From Alitta virens (Eukaryota > Annelida > Polychaeta > Phyllodocida > Nereididae), in NCBI GenBank assembly GCA_932294295.1, contig OW028574.1, positions 32,372,145-32,436,144 of the forward strand: 64,000 bases of DNA, written 5' to 3'. Below are positions 47,630-59,639 of the stretch, piece after piece. The notes under the pieces are model-generated. The model was not told the origin of the DNA. It made no database searches and saw nothing but the letters and a program-made list of their open reading frames with translations. The position numbers and the translations under genes were made by a program. Each line of letters begins with the position of its first letter. Position 1 is the first letter of the stretch.

Positions 47630-48720
47630 TAAACCCCTACTACAAAAGCTCCATTATATCGGAATAAGAGGCGAAGCCTTGATCCTATTCCAAAGCTATC
47701 TCTTAAACAGAAAAACATTATGTACAGTGCAATGAAACATATTCAGAATAAATCACGGCATCAACAGGTGTGCCCCAAGGGTCAAAATTAGGATCGTTGC
47801 TATTCATAATTTATTTAAAGATATATCTGTAGATACTTACAATGCAGATGATATCACTCTTTTAAAAGCTTCAGGTTTGTCTAAAAATGCAACTGAACCA
47901 TCTGCTACAATCCTGAACACAGAATTTCAAAACATACATACAAATTGTCACTTAATATTGAAAAAACAAAATGTATGCTATATATACATTCACCCCAGTC
48001 AACAAACCTATCAATTAACCATCACTACAAATTGATGGCACTGCCCCAGAATTTGTTGACAATTTTTACTTCTTGGGAATTGTTTTTAATAAGTATATGA
48101 AATTGCACAGTCAGGTTGATAAAATAGCCAATAAAATCTCCAAAACAATAGGCAAACTGAAAAAACTGAAAAATACACTTCCTCTACATAAACTCAAAAC
48201 TATATGAAATTCTAATAAATTCACATCTGCACTATGGTTCTTATGCTGGGGCTATCGAACAAATAGTCCATTAAAGCTACAGAAGAAAGCCCTCAGATTA
48301 ATTACAAACTCTGTATATAATGCTCATACACAACCACTTTAAAAAAAACGTCAATTACTATCAATAACAGATACATATACAATTAAGCTTTTAATGTTTC
48401 ATTATAAGTTTACAAAAAATCTCCTCCCAGATTATTTTATCTTCACATTCAAAGTTATGCATCAGCAAGAAAACCATAATTTCAACACAAGAAATTGATT
48501 CTACCTGACATAAAGTAAAACATAAATTTGCTGAAAATAGCATCAGATATCAACTGCCAATTACTCTTAACAAAACCCCTAACATATTTGAAAAACTAGA
48601 TACACATAGTAACATTGGCTATCAATTGTGCATAAAAAATTGGCTTTGGGACAAATACAAAACTGATTGTACAGTAGAAGATTGCTATACATGTCAACTA
48701 AATGGTACTGTTTAACACAC
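47630..48720 (+). pseudogene. Non-LTR retrotransposon RT relic (CR1/L2-like)
   Basis: On the + strand, in changing frames: LHYIGIRGEALILFQSYLLN followed by RKT (about 47643-47710), GVPQG (about 47768), IYLKDISVDTYNADDITLL-like catalytic region (about 47805-47865, the box reading NADD), then thumb-like and tail segments to about 48710. Numerous stops and frame changes are present. The sequence after it ends in an AT-rich tail. Confidence 0.7.
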
Positions 48721-48899
48721 TATATTTCACACTATGCTTTTTGACATACAAGGGGCACCCATGCTAATTGAGACAAAATAAGTGACCCACTATGTTTATT
48801 TCTTTTTATGTAATCCAAAACATCATTGTAATTAATTTTTTGGTCAAATAAAATCAGTTGATTGTCCTTGTCATGGTTTTTCTAAGATATTCATATCAT

Positions 48900-49480
48900 A
48901 TACATTTTATCTTCATATTCATTCGACATTACACCTGCCACTGGTAGCTGTTTACAACGCTGGAGTCACAAGGTTACACAAGCTAAGCCGAGACAGTCTG
49001 ACGCTGACACCTGCATTTTTCTCTTGTAAACTGTGCTCAATGCAATAGTCTCCACTAATCATCAAGCCACAATTGCGATGTGCACTGCTCTTCGATGATG
49101 GGCAAGTGGCAAAATAGGACCATGGCAAATCTCCCATAATTCCCAGAATCACAAAGTAATGGAAGCCATCCGTAAGTGAATGTTGCTGTTAGGCTTGTTG
49201 CCATGGGTAACGCTTAAATGGCAGTGAAAAGACCGAATAAATCACAAATGCTGTCATCTTCACTTGAGACAAGCAGACACCCACACAAGCCTGCTTTTCA
49301 TCTGTGCTATTAAAGACGACGCCCTTGTCTATATTCTCTGTAGGATAAACAGACTGAGCAGAGCAAAAATTGATGCTTGAAGTAGGATACTTAAGCACAA
49401 CTTTTGCCTTTGCCATATGAAAATTTTGCAAGGCAAAAAAAAAAGCCGTTGTATCTACCATGGTGTTGATTTTCTGAGGT
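48900..49480 (-). other. Unrecognised stretch with two adjacent open frames
   Basis: Two open frames on the - strand (49461-49189, 90 codons; 49152-48952, 66 codons) lie end to end with more even base composition than their surroundings. I recognise no domain. Between them a palindromic GTTGCCATGGGTAAC (49199-49213) resembles an RFX X-box. It could be a processed pseudogene or a repeat remnant. Confidence 0.3.
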
Positions 49481-49584
49481 TATGAACAGGTATCTGGCGT
49501 ATTTTGAAATAAAATCAATTCATCTGTCTTCAGTATCTAAACCATTAGTTCTCTGGCCATTTCTTAAAAGAGGCTTAAAAATGT

Positions 49585-52388
49585 AAGGCAAACTCATGTT
49601 CATCTGTCATTGACAAACATTTAACATCACATTTTGTCCTGTAATGCCTGCCCTGTTCAGCCAAACTGCACAAAAATGATTCTGAATCATTGGACTAGAC
49701 CTAGAAATAGATGATATACCTTAGTTAGTGCAATAATTTTGTGATTTTTTGAATCAGGGCAACATTAGGGTTAAAAATTGTACAAAAAATACTTCATTTT
49801 CGGCTCAGCGTGCTTTAATGTTTTCCATTTAACAGAGGTAAACTTCATCCAACATGGGCACATTATATATTAAAATTTCCCCTATTATCCTTCTATCCAG
49901 TGATATATCACATAAGCCTATTGGGTAATTTGTAAGGCCACAGAAAGGCAATATATTTCCCCTTGCCCTCAATTTTTTAGTGTATAAAAAAATCGGGAAG
50001 TATGCAACAAACAACTGAGATAAAAATTATTAGAAAAACAGTTTAAATTACCTCAAAACAATGGAAAACTTACATAAGTATTAATTAGACTCATCTAGTG
50101 AAACTTTCTATATACCTAACCCCACACTGCATGTTTATTATCATCAAGACCAATGTATTGGCAGGTTTTGTATTGGCAATGGTAAAATCACAATTGTTGT
50201 GCTAAATACCCTTACAATACATGATATGTTTTCATTTTGTGATGCATTGTCCATATTAGAATAAAATGCAACTCAGAATAACTACTTATAGAATCTGCTC
50301 TATTGGAGATGTAATGAGATAATGAGTTATAATACTGAGGAGCCTTGTTATACTTGTATAACCCTACTAGGATACTATAACTATGATGCAAGTTTGGGAA
50401 TATAATCACTAAATAAGGCTCATCTGGATTTCTCTTATACTTATGGCTAGTCTGTGTGTAGATTTTAGGCGCTGTTGGGTATATTTTTGTAGTGTTCGTG
50501 CTATATGGTACTTGTGCATAATTATTTATTTTGAAGAAAAAATAGTCAATTGGTTGGAGTGCTATCGATAGTTTCACAGTTTCATCCATGTTATTTAGAC
50601 CTTGGTGTCATGTGACATTTCTGTGTTCTCAATACCTCATGGATTTCTTGATGGTTGCCAAAAGATTAGCCCAAACCTCTAAACATAGGTTTAATTCAGA
50701 TAAATTTTCCTTTGATCGAATTATATGATACTAATTACAAGTGTAGTGCCACATTTGATTGCTTATGTCCATATTTATTATGTATGTTTGCAATGGCATT
50801 AAGAACTATGTGCAATATGTAATTTAAACTGATAGTATAATACATATGCATTCTTTGCTATCTCACAGCAAAAATTCGATGTCAGAATGACCATGGTAGA
50901 TGTATATTAAAAATACTTTAATTGATCTACCAAAATAATTGTCTGTTTATAAGTAACTAAAATCTTCAAATTCATGGGTAATATTGTAGTTGCAATGATT
51001 CAAATAGTAGCGATAACCATCATAAGAGAACATAAAAATCTTTGAGGTTTACAATGTTGTGACACAACGTAATATTAGGCAACTTCTTCAAAAAGGACTA
51101 GCATTTAGAATTTTATGAATTGTCTATAATATATTTATGCTTGGCACTAAGCAAAATTATTAAAGTCTTAAAAATTAGTTGAGTGGAAATCACAGCTCGC
51201 AGAAGTCACAGAGGAATAAACCATACATGGTTTCCTGTGTTTTAGAATATGAAGAATTAATTTATGAATGCAGAATGCAGCCCTTATCAGTAGTATAATT
51301 ATTTAGTATTTCATCTTCCTAATCTAGTCAATGTCATATAAGTATTCCGTGGATTTTTTCTAAAATTTCTTTTTATTTCTATTCATAATTTCATTGCGCA
51401 TTTCAACCTGTGGTTGGGAATAAACTATTAATATATGTATCATTCTTAGGCATCCCAGTAAGTCTGTACAAGTAAGTATAACCAGACTCCTCTTTTGTAA
51501 TACAAGGGAAGTCTAGCTCCCATAGCCGCATCTTGCGTTAGAGGGGTCTAGCCACAATTTAGAAATGGAATTTAGATTAATTAATCACCTGCTCATAACA
51601 ATATTATCTATAGTTCAATTATTTTATGGATGTCATGTTTTTTGTAATATATTTGTTAAAACTTTTATGTGGGAATAAATGTGTCCGAGTCTTAGTCTAA
51701 TACAGTATGTTACCTCAGTGCATCACCAATTGAGTACAGTGTATTTTTAATTATTCATGGCAACTTTGGAATATTCGTTGTTATACTGTGTTGTATTTTT
51801 CTCATATGAATAATACATCACAAAATGCAAACTTATCATGTATATTTAGCACAAAATTGTGATTTTACCATTGCCATTACAAAACCCTGCTGATACCTTG
51901 GTCTTGATGACAATAAACATGCAGTGTGGGGTTAGGTATTAGAAATTTTCACTAGATGAGTCTAATTTATACCTATGTAAGTTTTCCATTGTTTTGAGGT
52001 AACTTAGACGGTTCTATTAATGTTATCTCAGTTATTTGTTGCATAATTGCTGATTTTCCGAAACTAAAATAATCGAAATGTAAGCAGCGTAAATGGGGCA
52101 AATTTTGATATATAACGTGCCTATGATGGATGAAGGTTACCTCTGTTAAATTGAATACATTAAAGTATGGTAAATCAAACACGAAGTATTTTTTGCAAAT
52201 TTGTAACCCTAATTTTGCCCTGATTCAGATAATCACATCATTATGGCACTGACTAAGGTATATCATGTATTCTTAGGTCCATTCCAATGATTCAGAACCA
52301 TTTTTGTGCAGTTTGGCTGAACAGGGCAGGCATTACAGGACAAAATGTGATTTTTTATTTTTTCATCAGACGAACATGAGGTTGCCTT
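49585..52388. mobile_element. 2.8-kb element with long (about 550-620 bp) imperfect terminal inverted repeats
   Basis: The left arm 49585-50203 and right arm about 51839-52388 are reverse complements over most of their length. Examples are AAGGCAAACTCATGTTC versus ...GAACATGAGGTTGCCTT at the ends, CATTACAGGACAAAATGTGA and its complement, and ATGCAGTGTGGGGTTAGGTA and its complement. Flanks AAAAATGT (49577-49584) and AAAAATCT (52389-52396) agree at 7 of 8 bases, a possible 8-bp target duplication. The 1.6-kb interior has one 125-codon - strand frame (50589-50212) without recognised domain. The superfamily is unknown; 8 bp would suit hAT-like elements. Confidence 0.72.
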
Positions 52389-55320
52389 AAAAATCTTCTA
52401 CCAAGTCAAAAACACTTTATTTCACCACAGCCATATTTTTCATAAACTAGATAATATTCTGCATAAAACTTCAGACCCTCTGAACACCCTCTGTGCCACA
52501 GCACTACATGTCTGTGTAAAATTATGACATAGCACACCTAATGATCATTTAAACTGGAATTAGCTTAATTCAATCAAGTGCAAAGTACTTTAGGTGTGTC
52601 ATTCACATTTTAATTTTAAATGATGGCAATGTTTATTAGGGGAAAGTAAGGAGAAATGGGCTGTTTATCACTTTCTAATTTTTGCTGATTCAAGTGATAG
52701 AGCAAAGTTACTTTTTTCCATTCTGAATTAAACTATATTATAAGTATTGCTCTAATAATGTTTATTAAATTTCAGAAAAAAAGTGGCCCAGTTCTCCCTC
52801 CGGCAATAGAGATCCATAGGGGCAGGAGAACTAGCACCTCCTGTCAGATGTTTTCATAAAGTAATATCAACAAACATGATTGCATTAAAAGGGACGAGTC
52901 TTAATATAAAAACTTAGCACACAAAAAAGCCCAAACATTCATTTTGAAAATTTCAATAATTTCAAAAACACTTTATATACAGTGTGCAGGCAGCATTTCA
53001 TATAAAGCTGCCCATTGATGTGGTGTGACAAAATGGAAGAGGTAAAAATAAACTGCGTAGGCCTATGAACAGACGCACATATAAATCATTATTTGTCAGA
53101 GTGTCACATATATGTGTCCATGCTGAGGCAAGTAAATGATCCCATCCATGGGTGGACTAGTTCCTCTTCTCTCTCTCTCAACTCATCAATCAACCCCCAC
53201 TAGAGGAAAGAACTTGCCTTAGAAGGCTGCACTTTACATGTCTATCAATCTATTTATCTATCTATATTTTCTAACTATCCATCTATCTATCTGTGTATTC
53301 TATCTATCTTGCTAATTTTGATAATCTTACTGATTTCGACCTTGTCAGCACGTATATTAAGTGCCAGTAACATCACAAGGTAATTTTACTTAACTAATCT
53401 AAAAGAAAATTAAAATAATATAATTTTGAAATTTCTTTCAGATCACAGTACTATTCTGTTGGGTCATGAACCTATGAAATGCAGACAAAGCCACCGAATG
53501 CATCACCAAACGCCTCTGTATACATGTAGTTCAGTGAGCCTGGGGTGCTTAATTGCCACAACCTAACGTTACTTAGAAGATACGCGTCTGTAAAGATAAG
53601 AACCACTACCCTAGTTTCTTTTCGAACTTGCACCGTAAGGAATTGAATTTTCTGGTAACTAACCTCTGAATTGTTTTTGTTTCCCTTCGTCTTCTACAAC
53701 ACACAAAAAGCCACTGTTTATAACGCAAGTAGTTTGCTCTTCATTCAACATCCTTGCAACCATGTTTATCACAAACTCAATCACTCGCTAAGCAGTCCCA
53801 AGTGGCTATATATCTATGAGCTTAATTTTAGTGAACTGGAATTCCTTGGAATGATCGTTATGTGTGGTAAATGAGGCAGGGTTTTGTACCCAGCGTATAT
53901 CCTACTAAGATAACATTAAAACTACATTTTCAATGGCACTGTCTGACCTGGCATGTCATTACAGTTGGAAGCAAAATTATTCAACCTCCTGAAGTTTACA
54001 TGTCAATGTGTCAACTATAATTCTGTACAGGACATAAATGACTATTAAAATTTTTCTGGAAGTGTGATAATTCACTCCATTATTTATTTAGCAAATTCTA
54101 AACCATGCACATACGAAGTATTATGCATTCATATTTTAGGGTAGGTATGTGCAATGGTTAATTTTTTCTTCATAGTAGACGATTTTCAGCATATTTTCCT
54201 GAAATCATGAAATTACAGCTGGCTGATGAAATATTTGAGGGACTTTAGTAGCGCAATGACGTTTGAGAAAATACATCGAAATTACATTTTATTTTAACAA
54301 GGTTAATCTTTGGTTATTGTGCTTTAACATTATTTTGCTCATTGCTCATTTTACACTGATACAAAACATTCATTGAATACAGTTAAGTATATACATGGCC
54401 CATTTTCATGAAATCATATTCTGTGTTATGATCACTTGAATTTTGAAAGCGCCAATGATATTGCAATGTTTTTATCATAAATAATCAGCTAGATGATGAC
54501 AAGCAAGAATATCTGAATGATGAGTCCACAGACCACAACAACCCATACCCTTAAATATCATGTGTAGGAGTTCGTATGTGCACAGGTTATGTACCATTAT
54601 AATTAGTAAAATCTACATTATCACATCCTCAGAAGTTGATGATTGCATTTGTCATTTATGTATTTTCTCTTTATTATTATTCTTCCTAAGAAGTAGAAGC
54701 TTATTACTCACTACTGGAGATAGGCCTTTGAACATTTAAAGTAATATAGATAGTCAGATCCCACTTTGATGTGCATAATTTTCATAACAAAATGTTATGA
54801 TACATAAGCGCTATTTACAAAATATTAAAAAAAAACTTTATTTCACGGATCTGGAAACTGGACTATGGAAAATCCACAAAATGTTTTTTCAAGAGACCTA
54901 AGACACACTGTGCAGCAAGGAAATCTTCTGAAAATTGTATGTCTCAATATAAGAATAAACATTTTCAAAAAAAAAGTTTTTAAAAATTTTCTTGACAAAC
55001 ATTTTGGAAACTATGGAAGGAAATTTCTATTGACTTGCTTTTTCAGTACAACTACCACACCAAATATAACCTTTTTTTTTTTTTTTTTTTTTGTCTAGCT
55101 TTCAGACCCAAACTTAGTTAAATGAGATAGGCTAATTGCACAATGGTTTGGTATTGTCAATGAATATAGAGCTGCATTGTTTAATTATTTGTTTATTGCC
55201 ATATTATAGGATAAAGCCACTCTTCCCAAGGCTTACTGACATGCCATAGGGAAGAGTAACAGTTATATATATTTTAATTACATCTACATCAGCAGAGGAC
55301 TTATAAGGTGAAACAAATAT
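52389..55320. other. No recognised gene; minor repeats
   Basis: AT-rich intronic DNA. Visible items are a short possible MITE at about 52640-52800 (AGGAGAAATGGGC and its imperfect complement), TATC remnants at about 53245-53310, and a 23-24 base T-run at about 55072-55093. The 67-codon frame at 53671-53874 shows no domain that I recognise. Confidence 0.45.
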
Positions 55321-55330
55321 ATGAGCTTAC

Positions 55331-55432
55331 CGTTGTAATGGCAAGAGGCACACAAACCATAAGGCCTAGAGTGCCTGAGACGTAATATAGGCCGGTCAAG
55401 ACGTACAGGAGAGGAGCGTCAGGGTCGCTCAT
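55331..55432 (-). CDS. TMEM179: TMEM179-like four-pass membrane protein, exon 1 (gene 18046-55432)
   Basis: ATG at 55432-55430 opens 34 codons ending at donor GTAAGC. It encodes MSDPDAPLLYVLTGLYYVSG and then a hydrophobic run with VCVPLAITT (first membrane segment). With exons 25232-25455, 22486-22635 and 18046-18289 the CDS is 720 nt, or 239 residues, close to the 233 of vertebrate TMEM179. All exon phases agree (0, 2, 2). The product has four predicted membrane segments and a conserved loop between segments 1 and 2. Its molecular function is unknown in the family; in vertebrates it is mainly neural. No disabling change was seen. TMEM179 and TMEM179B are hard to separate by eye. Confidence 0.85.
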
Positions 55433-56350
55433 TTTCTCCGTATCATACAATGTATACAATCCAAAATCGCTTTAAAATACACTGCTCTCTTTGTGGATTG
55501 GCAACGCTTTAGCTCCAACTCAACTAACGAACCCCATGCAGGAGGTTGTTGACAGACGTCCCAACTCCCCAATCAGCCAAAGCGTTGCAGACACCATAGT
55601 AGCAGCAGCAGCAGGATGTAAGCAAACTGCTCTAGGTGGCAGCACTAAAAAGTATATAGACGCCCCCTGGTATGGCCCTCAAGAATGGCGTGGGGCAAAT
55701 CATCCTCCCTTCTTTTTGGTATACCTTTTTGTTGATTTAATTCCATGATACACTGAGGTCACACACTAGAGCTAAGAAGCTGTAGGCAATGTTACTTGAG
55801 ATGTTCATGGTTGGAAATGGAGCCTAACAGATCCAGTTCACAAAGTTTTCTACAACATTGTACAATGTGTAAGTTCGGATTTAATCTAATTTTACAGGAC
55901 CTCGTTTCCTCATCTACTTTTAAAGGGGCACTAAACCTTATAGCACTGTAAAAAGAGCTAATTAATTCACTTTAAGCAAAGGACAACTGCAATATGGCAA
56001 AGTTAGGAATGTTTTACTTGGCCCTATTCAACTTGCCATATATTAAAACCACTTTATTTCGCTTCCAAAACATCTGCTTGAAAGAGTAACATTTTGGCTA
56101 CATGCCAATATTTATTTTATTGATGTTGGCCGATGTCGGCCTGAGCTATGTTAATTTAGTAAGTCAATGAAATGCATTTCTATCTGAATGAACTTTATCA
56201 ATCCCATGTTTTATTATATTAGAAAAGATAATAACATATCATGTCATGACATAAAAATATATACAATGTCACAAAAATACTATGAAAACAATATTTAAAT
56301 AGTAACATGATATAATGGTTACAGTTACTAAATTTAAATTATTTGCATGT
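55433..56350. other. Region upstream of TMEM179
   Basis: It should contain the TMEM179 promoter and 5' UTR, but no TATA box or initiator stands out. The first 250 bases are more GC-rich than the average here. A TTAA followed by AGGGGCACTAAAC at about 55921-55936 resembles one end of a TTAA-type MITE without a matching partner. Confidence 0.4.
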
Positions 56351-56372
56351 TCTGATGTACATTCAATCATTA

Positions 56373-56406
56373 AATATTCAATGAACTTGACTGTTCATTG
56401 AATATT
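56373..56406. repeat. 14-bp perfect hairpin
   Basis: AATATTCAATGAAC (56373-56386) and GTTCATTGAATATT (56393-56406) with a 6-nt loop. It lies about 110 bp upstream of the transposase relic. Confidence 0.8.
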
Positions 56407-56514
56407 CAACGAATCTCCAATATCAAATGGCTTTCAGTGACCCTTTCCCCCAGGCACCAACCCCTTCTCCCTTGCCCCTGGCAAATCTTCAACCATTAGA
56501 TATTCATTTGATAT

Positions 56515-57185
56515 TTGGTGATAGCAGATGAAAATGATAAAAGATGGACAATTACATCCTATGAACATGATCACTGTTATCGCAGTGAAAATATACAAAA
56601 GACAAAACAAGCTCTCTCTGTAGAAGAGCAGTTTTTCCTTGTCATGTGTAGGTTACGTCAAGGTATGCGTGAAACACACATAGCCCATTTATTTAATATT
56701 TCTCAAACTACTGTAAGCAGGTACTGTGTCACTTGGCTGAATTACATTACTTGAACTTAGGTTCCCATGAACACATGGACCTCTCGTGAAAATATTAAGC
56801 GAACTATGCCAGATGATTTCAAAGAAAAATACCTAAAACTAGGTGCATAATTAATTGTACAGACATTTGTGTGCAATCATGCTAATATGAAAGGACTAGT
56901 ACGCATAAATCCAAGTGGAGCGGTTACTTTCATTAGTCAGTATCCAGGATCCGCATCAGACCGAGAGTAATCCTTCAGGATTTCTATGTCGTAAGTTATG
57001 GGAATTTGATGATGAAGTCATGGCTGACCGAGGATTTACAATAGCTGATCTGTTGAAGCCCTTTGGTGTAGGACTGAACATTCCAGCATTCCTGCTGATG
57101 ATGTTGTAATGACGCAACAAATTGCATCCAGCAGAATTCATGTCGAAAGACATATGCAAAAGGTTAAAACATTTCATATATGAGA
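56515..57185 (+). pseudogene. ISL2EU/IS4EU-type transposase relic (HTH + DDE_Tnp_4)
   Basis: The open frame 56515-56754 holds a helix-turn-helix with LSVEEQFFLVMCRLRQGMRE and then LFNISQTTVSRYCVTWLNYI. Downstream, in broken frames, are MKGLVRINPSGAVTF and YPGSASDRE (about 56888-56970), DDEVMADRGFTIADLLKPFG (about 57010-57068, containing a catalytic-type Asp in ADRG) and ASSRIHVERHMQKVK (about 57127-57170, with the RxxVER signature). These are the hallmarks of DDE_Tnp_4 transposases of the ISL2EU/PIF-Harbinger group. The first catalytic region (around 56790-56870) is degraded, and an N-terminal THAP finger is not seen. It is inactive. Confidence 0.78.
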
Positions 57186-57944
57186 TGGTTTAATGCCTGT
57201 CACTCTGTTTGGTTCGTTCAATCAGATTTGGACAGTCTGTAAGTTGTTGACACTGTTTATGGACCCCATAATATCCTAATAGGTTAAATTCAGAACGCTC
57301 AATGTGCCTAAAATGTACGAAGTGTCAATTGTTAAATTTATGTAAATACATTGTATATATAAAAAATGATTTGCCTCAGGCTTTATTTATCTCATGATAC
57401 TATTAATTTCTTATACATAGCCATGGTCTCTGCAAAGTATATATACTTTCTAATACCGCACCACTTAAATTATCACTTGGGGGGGGGGGGGGGGGGGCTT
57501 AATATATACATTAAAATTAATGTATCAGCTCCCAAATAGCTGTAAAGGTCAATATTTTCTGTTGTAAATCTTTCTTGTAATTGTCGATTGTCATTTACAG
57601 AAAATTTAATTTAATTTAATTCAATGAAGACTATATGATGCAGTCAATTTCATGGTCTATTTTATTATTTGCTTTCAAAAATTCCAATAATACCACAATG
57701 ATCTGTGAGCCAACTACAGGAAATCTATAATTCAACATATTTTAAGTAAAACTGACCTTCGAAATAGAGAAAGGTGCATCATATTAACAATGTGAAAAAA
57801 GTATATGTACTGGTTGCATTCTTTTGTACAATATCACGCATGCGTAAACTCCAATCAGTGTGAAATATCAAAACTGGCAATTTAAATGCAGGTACCTTGA
57901 ATATAACATGAACACTGGTAAAAGATATAGCCATAGATAACTCC
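57186..57944. other. Spacer between the convergent ISL2EU-type genes
   Basis: AT-rich, with a G-run of about 19 at 57479-57497. No coding sequence was recognised. It separates the transposase and the SWIM-YqaJ relic, which face each other. Confidence 0.5.
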
Positions 57945-58189
57945 TCAGTATGAAATTGATAATCTCAACCATAGGTTAAAGTCAGGTAAAATCGAAAATA
58001 ATAAAAACATGAATTGATTATTTGGCATATTTACATTCATTGTCTGAGAAATCATATCATTGATAATTTCACGACTTAGTAGTTTGCAGCAATCAAGCTG
58101 ACTCAACAATACACAAAATATTATGCTGGCAATACATGAAAAAAAAAAACATGCTAGCAAAATCAATTGAAATTTCTTGTCAAAAACTG

Positions 58190-59400
58190 CTACTGGCCTT
58201 CCAGTGTTGTTCATGAATTGCTCTTATTTGCTAATCGCAACAGGCTCATATTTGATGCCATGTAACAGTTTATTTTGCACAATCTTTGGATATTGATGTA
58301 GATCTTCAGGATGAGTGACTTCGGCTGCCAAGTTTTCAAAATTACACTTTCGCTGAAAAACTTTTCCGAATTTTAATGCTGTCAGTCACTTTGAACGATG
58401 TTGATGCCAAGTATCAGAATTTGATTGTTCCTGGATAGTTTTTTCAAGAGATGGGCCATCAATATCACTTATTTCTATTGAATGAACTCCCTGTAACTAC
58501 CAATGACTAGATCTAGAGCAGATGAGAATGAGTCGACGTCTTGGTGAGGAAAATGAGGAAAACATTGTGTATCAAGTTTTTCTGATGGGCACCAAATCCA
58601 TATTGACGTACACTTTGAAATTGTCTTCAGTCAGTGCAAGCTGATAATTTAGTGGTGATCCAAGATGCTGGTCCAATGATTGTCATGACATGCCCATTGT
58701 CATCATTTCCACACACAGAGTTGACAAACAGTACACCTCTGTTCTGTGAACATAACTTTTCCATAGTTGCAGCATAGGTTCGGATCAATTAAGTGTTCAT
58801 TGGAGCCCATGCATCATACAATAAACAACTGATGCCTCCTTGCTTGTTTGATGCATCACCATGATAACTCGACAGTTGGGAAAATGTCATTTTCATTACT
58901 CTTTTGCGAAGACTATTTTCTTCCATATTTCTTGGCCGATTCCACTGGCACAACTGTGATGTCACTGAAGTCTCATTCAAGATTTCGTTAAGATTCTGCA
59001 GGCTGTACATGGCAAGTTCAAGGATCAAAGCAGCACTGTGATTATCCAAACCACCTTGTCCAGCTGTGCATGTGCAGAAAGCATACAGCAGTGCTCCTGT
59101 ATTGTCCAGTGCCAAACTAATTTGATAACTTTTTTTTCTCCTTGCTTGCATGACATGTTGCCCTTACATAAAAGTATCCATTTTCAGACATTGTGAAAAT
59201 TGTGTTTGCATTAATGTTTGTAATGAAAAATGTTCTCGGTGAAATAACTGGCCACATGTTGTATATTTACTGGTTGTGAAAGCAGTATCCATAACTCTTT
59301 TACCTGAATTTCTCTGATATTCTTGAATGTCCAGTCTGGTAAATGTTGGCAAGTCTTTCAAGCCCCACTGCACATTTTTAATTTCGAAGTAGTTGCCTTC
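58190..59400 (-). pseudogene. SWIM zinc finger plus YqaJ-type exonuclease relic (ISL2EU second ORF)
   Basis: Read on the - strand: 59373-59164 gives LKDLPTFTRLDIQEYQRNSG. 59151-58960 gives a SWIM zinc finger (CTCTAGQGGLDNHSAALILE; normally CxCx(n)CxH, here the third ligand Cys is replaced) followed by QWNRP. Further on, about 58410-58205 gives LTALKFGKVFQRKCNFENLA and LLHGIKYEPVAI, matching the LTAS.FG and G.xxEP.A motifs of YqaJ-family (lambda exonuclease-like, PD-(D/E)XK) nucleases. Several frameshifts and stops break it. ISL2EU elements carry exactly such a SWIM-YqaJ gene next to the transposase. Confidence 0.75.
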
Positions 59401-59639
59401 CTTACATCACCATGAGTGTCTTGGTACTGTTGAACTCGTAGAAGACTAGGCTGATGGAAGACATGGCTGCAACTATGTGTCCCCTGCACTGCCCAGCAAC
59501 TGAAGATGTGGTTGGAGTCAATGCAAACATATGTTGGGAAGTTAATGAAGGTGGGACCTTCTGGAATGGCAATGCAGAATCTGACTGACTCTGTTTTCCT
59601 GGATCAACACAGTCCCTTCTCACTAGGAAATCAACCTCA

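Larger units (their letters stand above)
25456..55330 (-). other. TMEM179 intron 1 (about 29.9 kb), filled with mobile DNA
   Basis: Bounded by donor GTAAGC (25 bases left of the ATG-bearing exon's inner edge by position 55325-55330) and acceptor TTCTTGTGTCTTTTCAG. It hosts the PolB tandem duplication, the MADF relic, a non-LTR RT, a long-arm inverted element and many copies of the dispersed repeat. No other host exon was recognised in it on either strand. Confidence 0.75.

Noticed and set aside
50212..50589. 125-codon - strand open frame in the long-arm element
   Set aside because: No known domain, AT-biased residue content (Tyr, Asn, Ile, Lys) and no supporting context; not called as a gene.
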